Source: Haliscomenobacter sp. (GTDB lineage: Bacteria; Bacteroidota; Bacteroidia; Chitinophagales; Saprospiraceae). Taken from it: 64,000 nt of DNA. Below are positions 49,883 to 57,716 of the stretch, one piece after another. The notes under the pieces were generated by a model that worked only from the letters and a program-made list of their open reading frames with translations, did not search any database and was not told the origin of the DNA. Within the stretch, counting starts at the first letter, position 1. The number at the start of each line of letters is the position of its first letter. Location of the stretch: positions 744,001 to 808,000 of the forward strand of contig JADJPL010000003.1 of NCBI GenBank assembly GCA_016713275.1, in the 5' to 3' direction. Position numbers and translations under genes: made by a program.

Positions 49883-51817
49883 ATGAGAACACCCGTGTTT
49901 TTATTGCTGTTCTTCCTTTTGATTTTTCGCTTCCCATCTTTTGCCCAGAAAATCAAAGATCCAGCCCAATTGCTTCGCGACCTGGAACACGCCAAAGGGG
50001 TTGAACGTTCTGCGCTTTATTACCAATTGGTATTGGTTCATCTGGGAAACGACAAAGCCAAGGCATTGGACTATGGAAGAAAGGCGTTGGCTGAAGCTCA
50101 GGCGGTTCAACACGATTCCATGCAAATTGAGGCCCTGGCCATCTTAGCCATGGCGCACCAGCATCATGGCGAAGACCGGGAAGGGCTGAAATATGCCCAG
50201 CAGGCGCTGGACCTGGCCAAGGCAAAGGGAACCAAACACCAGCTGTTGGAGGCCTATGGGACCAATACCATCGGGATGATCACCCTCCATCAAACCGACC
50301 AAGCCCTGGAAACTGCCCTGGAGGGTTTGAGGGTAGCAGAGGCTGAAAAAGACACCCTGATGATGGTCAATTTCCTGGAAATTATTGCCGCTTCGCATAA
50401 AGCGCTGCACCAGTGGACGGAAGCGGAAGGCATCTTCCGGCGCGAGCTCGTCCTCGTCGAGGCCCTGGGCAGGCCTTTTGAAAAAGGCAGGTTGTTTGCT
50501 AACTGGGGCGAATTGTATGGAGCACAGTTTCGTTTTGAAAAAGCGACGCCCCTTTTTGAAAAAGCGTGCGAAAGCTTTCGGGCGATGGAGTATAAGGCGG
50601 GGGAGTCGATCTCCCTCCTCAACCTGGGCGATTGCTACTATTACCTCAACCAATCGGATCTGGCAGAAAAAACCTATCGAAGAGCCCTCGACCTAAACCA
50701 GGAAGTCCAGGAGCCCGAGTTGGAAGGGCTGGCGACTATTGGCCTTGGAAGGCATGCGTTTGAACGGGGAGACCTGGAGGAGGCAAAGAGGCTCTTTCTA
50801 ATAGCGGAAGGCATTGGCAAGCAATACCGAATATACAACGTATTAAAAGAGGTGTATTCCGAATTGGAAAACCTCCACACCAGCGGAAAAAATTTTGCAG
50901 AAGCCCGCCAATACGACCAGCTCTTCGCCCTGTATGAAGATTCTATGCTTACCCAGGATATCCAAAATCGCGTCGCAGAACTGGAAGTGAAATACGAAGC
51001 CCAGAAAAAAGAAGCGGAAATCGCCGAGCAGCGGCGCACCCTTTTTCAGCAGCAGGCGTGGTTGATTGGTCTGGTAGCCGGAATTCTGGCTTTGACAGCC
51101 CTGGGATTTCTTTTCCACAACCGATACCGCCTGCGCCAGAAAGCCAGAATGGACGCAGCCGTTATCCGTGAACAACAACTTGGGCTGAATGCCGTGATCG
51201 AAGCGCAAGAGGGCGAACGGCAGCGGGTAGCCAGGGAATTGCACGATGGCGTGGCACAGGAGTTGCTGGCTGTTTCACTGGGTTTTAAAACGGTTAGGAG
51301 AAAACTGGAAAAACAAGCCTTGCCGGAAGCGGATATGGTTAGGGAGCTTGATTCCAAACTGGAGTTTTTGGGCACTGAGGTTCGCCAAATGTCTCACGTG
51401 ATGCTCCCGCCATCCTTAAAACAACATGGCCTTGCCCCTAGTCTGGAATTGCTGGTTCGGAGCATTGAACAACATGCGGGCTTTAAAGTAAATTTGGATA
51501 TGGATCCGTTGCCGGCTCGACTGGAAGAACGGGTCGAACTTGGTTTGTACCGCATCGTCCAGGAATTACTCCATAATATTTTTAAACATGCTCAGGCCGG
51601 GCAAGTGGCTATTCAACTTCGGCAAATAGAGGACCAGGTCCTGCTTCGGGTGGAAGATAACGGAGTGGGATTTGATTTTGAATCGGCCAGGCAAAAAGGA
51701 ACCATGGGCATTCTGAACGTTCTTAGCCGGGTACATACCCTGGGAGGCCAGTTTGTCACAGAACCCGCCGTGCCGAGGGGCACCGTTTCGATCATTCGCA
51801 TACCCTTAGCTGCATGA
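49883..51817 (+). CDS. TPR-containing sensor histidine kinase (NarX/DesK type)
   Basis: 644 residues, intact. Signal sequence, periplasmic tetratricopeptide repeats (residues ~25-360), a short coiled coil, one transmembrane helix (~393-412, AWLIGLVAGILALTALGF), then HisKA_3 with ERQRVARELHDGVAQELL (His ~454) and an HATPase_c domain (EDNGVGFDF, GTMGILNVLSRVHTLGG). It phosphorylates the LuxR-type regulator encoded next, whose start overlaps its stop by four bases (ATGA). The signal sensed is unknown. Confidence 0.92.
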   Translation: MRTPVFLLLFFLLIFRFPSFAQKIKDPAQLLRDLEHAKGVERSALYYQLVLVHLGNDKAKALDYGRKALAEAQAVQHDSMQIEALAILAMAHQHHGEDREGLKYAQQALDLAKAKGTKHQLLEAYGTNTIGMITLHQTDQALETALEGLRVAEAEKDTLMMVNFLEIIAASHKALHQWTEAEGIFRRELVLVEALGRPFEKGRLFANWGELYGAQFRFEKATPLFEKACESFRAMEYKAGESISLLNLGDCYYYLNQSDLAEKTYRRALDLNQEVQEPELEGLATIGLGRHAFERGDLEEAKRLFLIAEGIGKQYRIYNVLKEVYSELENLHTSGKNFAEARQYDQLFALYEDSMLTQDIQNRVAELEVKYEAQKKEAEIAEQRRTLFQQQAWLIGLVAGILALTALGFLFHNRYRLRQKARMDAAVIREQQLGLNAVIEAQEGERQRVARELHDGVAQELLAVSLGFKTVRRKLEKQALPEADMVRELDSKLEFLGTEVRQMSHVMLPPSLKQHGLAPSLELLVRSIEQHAGFKVNLDMDPLPARLEERVELGLYRIVQELLHNIFKHAQAGQVAIQLRQIEDQVLLRVEDNGVGFDFESARQKGTMGILNVLSRVHTLGGQFVTEPAVPRGTVSIIRIPLAA

Positions 51818-52452
51818 AAACGCCCGTTCCAATCTTCATCGCCGACGACCACCAACTGGTTCGGAAAGGGTTTCGGTCCCTTCTGGAGGAATTGGATTGG
51901 GTCGAAGTAGCCGGCGAAGCCTCCAACGGGAAGGAAGTACTGGCTTTTTTGCGCTCCCGGGCATTCACCGGCGTCGTCCTGCTGGATTGCGAAATGCCGG
52001 AGATGGACGGCCTCCAAACCCTGGAGGTGATCCGGCAGGAGTTTTTCGGGGTAAAAACCATCATGCTTACCATGCTGCAGGACAAAGCGCTGATCCAAAA
52101 AGCTGTCGATCTGGGCGTGAATGGGTTCCTCTTTAAAAATGCCTCCCTTGACGAGATGGAAATGGCCCTGCGCGAAGTATCCGCCGGAGGGCGGTATTTT
52201 GCCAGCGACGTAGCGCTGACCTTGTTGAAGCCGGCCCATGCGCCTGGACAGGAACTCCTCGCAGCCCTTAGCGAACGCGAAGTAGAGGTGCTGAAGCTGG
52301 TTGCTCAGGGGCTATCCAGTTCGGAAATCGGGAAATTACTTTTTATCAGCCCCCGCACGGTGGATACGCACCGGAATAACCTGATCCAAAAGCTCAAAGT
52401 CCAGGGCATTGCCGGGCTGATCCACTTCGCCGTGCGGCATAAGCTCATTTGA
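51814..52452 (+). CDS. NarL/LuxR-family response regulator
   Basis: 212 residues, intact. Receiver domain with FIADDHQLVRKGFRSLLEE, phospho-acceptor Asp in GVVLLDCEMPEMDG, and a KALIQKAVDLGVNGFLFKN segment (Lys). The C-terminal HTH LuxR domain has LSEREVEVLKLVAQGLSSSE and ISPRTVDTHRNNLIQKL. Cognate partner of the kinase before it. Confidence 0.95.
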   Translation: MKTPVPIFIADDHQLVRKGFRSLLEELDWVEVAGEASNGKEVLAFLRSRAFTGVVLLDCEMPEMDGLQTLEVIRQEFFGVKTIMLTMLQDKALIQKAVDLGVNGFLFKNASLDEMEMALREVSAGGRYFASDVALTLLKPAHAPGQELLAALSEREVEVLKLVAQGLSSSEIGKLLFISPRTVDTHRNNLIQKLKVQGIAGLIHFAVRHKLI

Positions 52453-52487
52453 GTTCAGCCACCCTTTCCGCTCGCCCGGCGTTATCC

Positions 52488-52558
52488 CCTGTTCGCCGTC
52501 CCGCAATAAGCGGGACAGATTTCGTGCGGAACTATCCGCCGGTCCCCAGACCGGCGTC
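52488..52558. repeat. REP-like palindromic repeat
   Basis: CCTGTTCGCCGTCCCGCAAT, then AGATTTCGTGCGGAACTAT, then the palindrome CCGCCGGTCCCCAGACCGGCG. Shares the core TTCGTGCGGAACTAT with 38043-38103 and 57575-57676. Confidence 0.8.
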
Positions 52559-52695
52559 CCCCCCCGTTTTTACGCAGATCTGCGTAGCCAGATTACACAA
52601 TCCAGCGGATGATTTCCAGGACTGGGCCAACGCATCTTTGCATTATCCTTCGGGACGAGCACATGTTCCTTTTACACCCTAATGCCTTTTTACCT

Positions 52696-53676
52696 ATGAA
52701 AATCCTTAAAATCATCCTCCTGTCGATTGTCTTGATTGTCCTGGGCTTTTTCCTTTATGTTCAACTTACCTGGACCAAAACCTACGACGCGCCGTACCCG
52801 GAAATCAAAGCCAGCGCCGATTCGGCCGTCATCGCCCGGGGGCGTTATCTGGCTTACAGCATTGCGCATTGCGCTTCCTGCCACGGCCCCGGCGACCGCG
52901 TGGAAGAAACCCTGGCGGGCGCCGAGCTGCCGATGAGCGGCGGGATGGAACTGGAAATTCCTGGCTTGGTGTTGATCCGGTTCCCCAATATCACTCCGGA
53001 CAAAGAGACTGGCATCGGCAAACGCACCGACGCACAGCTGGCCAGGTCCCTTCGCCATTCGGTAGGCTACGACGGCCGCCCGCTGATGCCCTTCATGCCG
53101 TTCCAGGAGATGAGCGACGAAGATCTCACAGCGGTCATTTCCTTCCTGAGGGCTCAGCCTGCAGTTTACAACAACGTAGAGCCGTTGAAATACACCTTCC
53201 TGGGTAAAGCCCTGCTCTCCTTCGGGATGCTGAAACCCGAAGGACCCAAAAACACGCCTCCCAAATCGATGGAGCGGGCGCCAACTGCCGCCTATGGAAA
53301 GTACCTCGCCTACAGCGTGGGAAATTGCAAAAACTGCCATACGGAAATGGACAGCAAGGGCCAATTCGTAGGTCCGGAGTTTGCCGGCGGCGCCTATTTC
53401 GCTCCGGATAATCTCACCAAAGGGTACTCGTTCGTCTCGCCAAATCTCACGCCCGACCCGGCCACGGGAGTATTGGCCAATTGGACGCAAGAGGAGTTTA
53501 TTTCCCGGTTCAAATCCGGCCGCGTTCACCAGAGAAGCCCGATGCCCTGGGAGTTTGTTGCCAAAATGGACACCGTGGATGTGAAGGCGCTGTACCAATT
53601 CCTCAGCGGATTGAAGCCAGTGGTGCGAAAAGTGGAAAAGACGGTGTTCAAGCCGGGGGAAAAATATACAAAGTAG
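52696..53676 (+). CDS. Di-haem c-type cytochrome, membrane-anchored
   Basis: 326 residues from the ATG at 52696, which begins the hydrophobic anchor (MKILKIILLSIVLIVLGFFL). Two haem c sites: HCASCHGPGDRVE (~residue 56) and NCKNCHTEMDSKG (~residue 213). Resembles cytochrome c subunits of alcohol- or sorbitol-type dehydrogenases, but no dehydrogenase gene lies beside it. Periplasmic electron carrier; partner unknown. Confidence 0.87.
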   Translation: MKILKIILLSIVLIVLGFFLYVQLTWTKTYDAPYPEIKASADSAVIARGRYLAYSIAHCASCHGPGDRVEETLAGAELPMSGGMELEIPGLVLIRFPNITPDKETGIGKRTDAQLARSLRHSVGYDGRPLMPFMPFQEMSDEDLTAVISFLRAQPAVYNNVEPLKYTFLGKALLSFGMLKPEGPKNTPPKSMERAPTAAYGKYLAYSVGNCKNCHTEMDSKGQFVGPEFAGGAYFAPDNLTKGYSFVSPNLTPDPATGVLANWTQEEFISRFKSGRVHQRSPMPWEFVAKMDTVDVKALYQFLSGLKPVVRKVEKTVFKPGEKYTK

Positions 53677-53712
53677 CTCTGCGCTCTTTTTTACTTCAAA
53701 GACAAAAAAATC

Positions 53713-54710
53713 ATGCAGAATCCATCCACGAATCCACCTATCGTTCAGGCCTACCAGCTGGCTACCGGTTTTGCCATGACGCGTTCCCTGAGCGTCCTTA
53801 TTCGCCTGGGAATTCCCGACCTGCTGAACGAAGCGGCGATGGCCGTTCCGGAGATCGCCGCCCGGCTTGGCCTGGACCCGACGGCCTTATTTCGATTCTT
53901 TCGGTTTTTATCAAAGAACGGCGTGGTAATCCTGGAAGGCGACCAATGCAGGCTGAGTCCGGTAGGTCAATTTCTCCGCCGGGATGTTCCGGGCAGCCTG
54001 GCAAAGGGGTTGGAATTGCTTAGTTATGAGCCTTGGCAGCGCTCCTGGGAGCATATCGAGTTCTCTTTGCGCACCGGAAATTCTGCTTTTGAGGAGGTGT
54101 ACCAAATGCCGGCCTGGACATATTTTGAAAAGCACCCGGAATACGGAAAACCGTTCAATGAGTGGATGACCACCCTTTCCAAAATGAGCGCGGATACCTT
54201 CCTCCGGACCTACGACTTTTCCTCCTTTTCTTCTATATGCGACGTCGGCGGAGGGCATGGATTTCTTTTGAAGTCCATCCTCTCCCGATATCCCATGCTG
54301 CAAGGTATTTTGTACGACTTGCCTTTTGTGGTTAGCGGGCACGAACTCGAGGAATTTCAAGACCGGGCTACTATTGCCGGGGAAGCTTTTTCGAAAAAGT
54401 TCCAACGGCAGACTGCCTGATCCTGAAATCCATCCTCCACGACTGGAACGACGACAAAGCGCTGGAAATCTTGAAAAATTGCGCTGCAGCGCTCAATCCA
54501 GGCGGAAAACTGCTGGCTATGGATATGGTAATCCGCGATGGAGGCAATCCCGTAGGGTATTTCTACGACCTCCACATGCTCGTCCTTCTGGGCGGCCGGG
54601 AGCGCACCGGGGAAGAAATGCAAGCCCTGTTTGCGCAGGCCGGATTGCAGATTCTCCGCTTTATTCCAACGGGTGGGCCGCAGGAGATTATTGAAGCGGA
54701 GAAAATGTAA
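53713..54710 (+). CDS. SAM-dependent O-methyltransferase (PF00891-like), frameshifted
   Basis: About 332 residues after one frame correction. N-terminal dimerisation/winged helix with LGIPDLLNEAAMAVPEIAAR and RFFRFLSKNGVVILEGD. SAM-binding ICDVGGGHGFLLKSIL. The C-terminal part HDWNDDKALEILKNC and GGKLLAMDMVIRDGG lies in the next frame. The break is at 54379-54382 (GGGG should be GGGGG; AGGSFFEKVP expected). Substrate unknown. The start at 53713 gives a complete N-terminal domain. Confidence 0.85.
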
Positions 54711-54719
54711 AAATCTATT

Positions 54720-55187
54720 AGACGCTATCTCAGAACTATAGAACTATGGCGGTCTCCCCCTTTGAAGCTAGTCTTGTAGTGTTTTTTCCTAAACCATTAT
54801 CTGGCGCAGTCCCTCTTCCGTTTTGCCCCCGGCCTCGGGGTTTGTTCTTTTTTTGCTCGCCCAAAAAAAGAACCAAAAAAAGGGCGCTCCTTCGCCCTAC
54901 CGCTCCGTGGGAAACGCCTTCGCTCTATGGGCTTCAACCGCTTGGAACACCGGTCGTTGCGTTTAACCTGCATGCCAAGCGGTTGATCCCATAAGGCGAT
55001 CCCGTTCTTCGAACGGGAACGGCGTTTCCCACGGGCTCCGGGCTGCGGAGGGCAATTCAGAGACAAGCCGTTAGTTATGAAAAAACACTACAAGATTAGC
55101 TTCAAAGGGGGAAAGTGCTTCGTCAGCCTTTGCCATGGGGTTAACGGATGCCGCCCACACCCTGGAAAGGGTTTTGAGATAGCTTCT
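54720..55187. repeat. Nested palindromic repeat element
   Basis: Outer ends AGACGCTATCTCAGAAC and GTTTTGAGATAGCTTCT (two mismatches) surround an inner pair of 33-bp inverted repeats (54756-54788 and 55079-55111, one mismatch). The inner core (54823-55054) carries a TTCTTTTTTTGCTCGCCCAA hairpin and is shared with 63119-63347. This fills the gap between the methyltransferase and the next gene. Short open frames inside it are products of the repeat. Confidence 0.85.
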
Positions 55188-55230
55188 AATTATTAAACCA
55201 TTCAATATTAACCATTTAAAATTTTTAGCA

Positions 55231-55638
55231 ATGTCGAAGAAAATTGCACTCGCTGCACTGGCAGCCTGGGTTTCCCTCACGGTGGTAGGCTTCGTCCTTT
55301 TTGGGTCATTCATGAAGGTATTTGAAAAAGAAATGGCCGGCGCCGGCGACTGTGTAAATATGGACGCCCCGGTTGGATTGATCCTGCTGGCCAACCTGAT
55401 GCTCGCCCTGCTTCTGGCCGTGGTATTCGTCCGCTGGGCCAACGTACGCACCTTCCTGGGAGGAGTAACCAGCGGTATTATCATTGTCCTGTTGGTCATG
55501 GTTTGGTTTGACATCTGGATGTTTGCCAATTTCCATTTCATGACGCTCACGTTAGGTCTTTTGGACATTACGTTGAATACGATCAGCGGCGTCCTGGCAG
55601 CAGGCGTTGCCGGCTGGGTGTTGGGGAAGGTGAAGTAA
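55231..55638 (+). CDS. Small four-helix membrane protein of unknown family
   Basis: 135 residues, intact, with four hydrophobic helices (AALAAWVSLTVVGFVLFG, LILLANLMLALLLAVVFV, GIIIVLLVMVWFDIWMF, and the end TISGVLAAGVAGWVLG). Family not recognised. Stand-alone. It starts 43 bp after the nested repeat. Confidence 0.72.
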   Translation: MSKKIALAALAAWVSLTVVGFVLFGSFMKVFEKEMAGAGDCVNMDAPVGLILLANLMLALLLAVVFVRWANVRTFLGGVTSGIIIVLLVMVWFDIWMFANFHFMTLTLGLLDITLNTISGVLAAGVAGWVLGKVK

Positions 55639-55648
55639 TGGTGTGGGG

Positions 55649-55668
55649 TTAGAGGCCGGAGCCTCTAA
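55649..55668. terminator. Short perfect hairpin after the membrane-protein gene
   Basis: TTAGAGGC and GCCTCTAA with a 4-nt loop, no T run. It may be a weak terminator or a repeat of its own. Confidence 0.4.
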
Positions 55669-55781
55669 GAGGTACTGAACACGAGGGAGTAGCCTCGCGC
55701 CAGGTTGACAGGGGGGATTACGGATCAAAAAACCGTTTTCCCCCTTTTAATTTTTTCAGGGAACGTGCGATCTGCTATCCC

Positions 55782-57314
55782 TTACGGATTGGCCAACTTG
55801 GCGATGACCAGTTCCCGGATGTCGTTGCGCAGTTTCTGGCCGTTGCCCACCGTAAATTCCTTGGGGGTATTGGGTGGATACTTCCCGAATACCGCCAGGT
55901 TGGCTTCCCTTCCGGAAGCAAGGAAATCGGTGGACACCACCTTGTATATTTTCACCGGGTCGATGGCTTTTCCGTTCACTTGCCAGGCGCCGTTCATCTC
56001 CTGTGCATTGTGCGTTTGTAAGTAGCCTCCGGTAGTTTTGTTGGTCACCAGGCCGGTCTGCAGGATTTGGAGCACATCGGCGCCCGGTATTTCCTGCATG
56101 GCGATGCCTCCGCCAAAGGGGTAGGTGCGGAGGATGTCGTATTGGGTGATCGTTCCGCTGATGTTGTCGTCCAGGCGCATAGAGCCGGAGTTGAGCAGGT
56201 AGAGGTCGGCGCCCGGCCAGGCCATTTCGAACGACCGGGTGGTGAGCTGCCCGAAATTGGTGGGGCGGCTGCGCACGTCGGTTTCCTTGCACTCCAGCGG
56301 TTCTTTGACGGTGGCGACTACCTGGCTGGGTTCAAACCCGTTTTTGCGCATGGTTTCTGTGGCCAGGTTTTGCCATTTCTCCACGACCAGCTGGGTGAGC
56401 GGTTCGTCGGGAAGTTTGGGGTCGATGGTTTCGAGGGTGGATTGCACGTTGAACTGGCGGGTGGCAGGGTCGAAGCTGCACCGGTGCACATAAACCGTTT
56501 TGGCGTTGGCGTCGGCTTTGGCGATCAGGGATCTGCCGGAGGTGAGCATCATGTGCTCGTGGTCGTGTCCGCCAAGGAGCAAGGGAATGCCCGGAACGGC
56601 CAGCGCCATTTTCTGGTCGTCGGCCGCATCGAGGTGGGTAATGGCCACGATCGCGTCGCTCACCGGCTGAAGGGCCTTGAAGGCCTGGCGCAGGCTTTCT
56701 TCCACCGGCAGATAGGCGACGTAGTCTTTCTGGGAATAGGGGAGGAGCACTCCGGTCAGCCCAAGGCGGAATTTGCGGCCTTTGGCGTCGGTAAATTCGT
56801 GGACCCAGTAATCCGGCACGGAAACGGTCTGCCCGTCGAGCACCTGGGTAAAGGGGGCCGTCGATCCGTCGGGCAGCTTTTTGCGGACGTTGGCGCAGAT
56901 GAAGCGGAATTTGCACTGCTGGAAGCGCCGCTGGGTGAGCTCGCCGTCGGACAGGTCGAATTCGTGGTTGCCGAAAGTGGCGTAATCCATGCCCAGGGCA
57001 TTGAGGGTTTCGATCATCTGGAGCCCGGCGATGCGCTCCCCATTGTCCATTTTAAGGGTCGCCATCAGGCTGGGCGACATGAAATCTCCCGCGATCACGG
57101 TAATGGTGTTGGGATTCTCCTCCAGCAGGCGCTGCCGGAGTGCGGCTACGCGGGCCAGCCCTCCCGCTTTTCCTCCCTCCAGCGGAGAAATCTCGTAGAC
57201 GTCGTTAAGCTGCAAGATCGTGAAGGTAAATGGCTCGGCAGGCGGTTGCGGCACATGGCATGCCTGAAAGCCGATGGCGAGAAGCAAGAATAAAAACAAA
57301 CGATCATATTTCAT
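55782..57314 (-). CDS. Bifunctional metallophosphatase/5'-nucleotidase lipoprotein
   Basis: 510 residues, intact, with lipobox IGFQAC. N-terminal metallophosphatase motifs are LQLNDVYEISP, VIAGDFMSPS, TFGNHEFDLSDGE and GGHDHEHM (metal ligands). The C-terminal 5'-nucleotidase domain has LLNSGSMRLDDNISG and TYPFGGGIAMQEI. UshA-type periplasmic or surface enzymes strip phosphate from nucleotides. Stands alone on the minus strand. Confidence 0.92.
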   Translation of the reverse strand: MKYDRLFLFLLLAIGFQACHVPQPPAEPFTFTILQLNDVYEISPLEGGKAGGLARVAALRQRLLEENPNTITVIAGDFMSPSLMATLKMDNGERIAGLQMIETLNALGMDYATFGNHEFDLSDGELTQRRFQQCKFRFICANVRKKLPDGSTAPFTQVLDGQTVSVPDYWVHEFTDAKGRKFRLGLTGVLLPYSQKDYVAYLPVEESLRQAFKALQPVSDAIVAITHLDAADDQKMALAVPGIPLLLGGHDHEHMMLTSGRSLIAKADANAKTVYVHRCSFDPATRQFNVQSTLETIDPKLPDEPLTQLVVEKWQNLATETMRKNGFEPSQVVATVKEPLECKETDVRSRPTNFGQLTTRSFEMAWPGADLYLLNSGSMRLDDNISGTITQYDILRTYPFGGGIAMQEIPGADVLQILQTGLVTNKTTGGYLQTHNAQEMNGAWQVNGKAIDPVKIYKVVSTDFLASGREANLAVFGKYPPNTPKEFTVGNGQKLRNDIRELVIAKLANP

Positions 57315-57403
57315 GTCTTGGGAGTTAAGTGGGTAAAATGAAAAAGCCTTTTGGGATTGGCTACCCGAAAGGCAAAGTTACAAAAAAGGCGGGAAGGTGG
57401 GGG

Positions 57404-57527
57404 GGAGTGGTTGAGTGGTTGGTGGTTGAGTGGTTGGTGGTTGGTGGGTAGTGGTTGGTGGTTGGTGGTTGGTGGGTAGTGGTTGGTGGTTAGTGGTTGG
57501 TGGTTAGTGGTTGGTGGGTAAGTCCAG
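57404..57527. repeat. Heptamer tandem repeat (GGTTGGTG / GGTTAGTG)
   Basis: About fifteen degenerate GTGGTTGG, GTGGTTAG and GGTAGTGG units upstream of the 5'-nucleotidase gene. The complement of the array at 18240-18308. Confidence 0.85.
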
Positions 57528-57574
57528 AGAGACTTGGGGGTTGTTCAAAATTACTCTGGTAGAGGTCTTGTCCG

Positions 57575-57676
57575 GCGTTCAGAAATAAGCGGGATCCGGT
57601 TTCGTGCGGAACTATTCGCCGGTCGGGGGACCGGCGAATAGTTCCGCACGAAATCTGAGGATTTCGGCGAACAGGG
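57575..57676. repeat. REP-like repeat with 25-bp perfect stem
   Basis: Centre 57600-57653: TTTCGTGCGGAACTAT plus TCGCCGGTC, then GGGG-type loop, then the exact reverse complement. The outer flanks keep GAAATCTGAGGATTTCGGCG. Related to 38004-38103 and 52488-52558 and probably two units in inverted order. With the heptamer array it fills the 57315-57716 gap. Confidence 0.88.
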
Positions 57677-57716
57677 GTATTTAAACCATCTTCCCTTTCG
57701 CCTAAATGTCATAACG

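Noticed and set aside
54746..55066. Small open frames within the nested repeat
   Set aside because: The same Arg/Lys-rich products appear in the second copy at 63.2 kb, so they are repeat-made.
56067..57293. A long plus-strand open frame opposite the 5'-nucleotidase gene
   Set aside because: Antisense shadow of a conserved gene; no family features.
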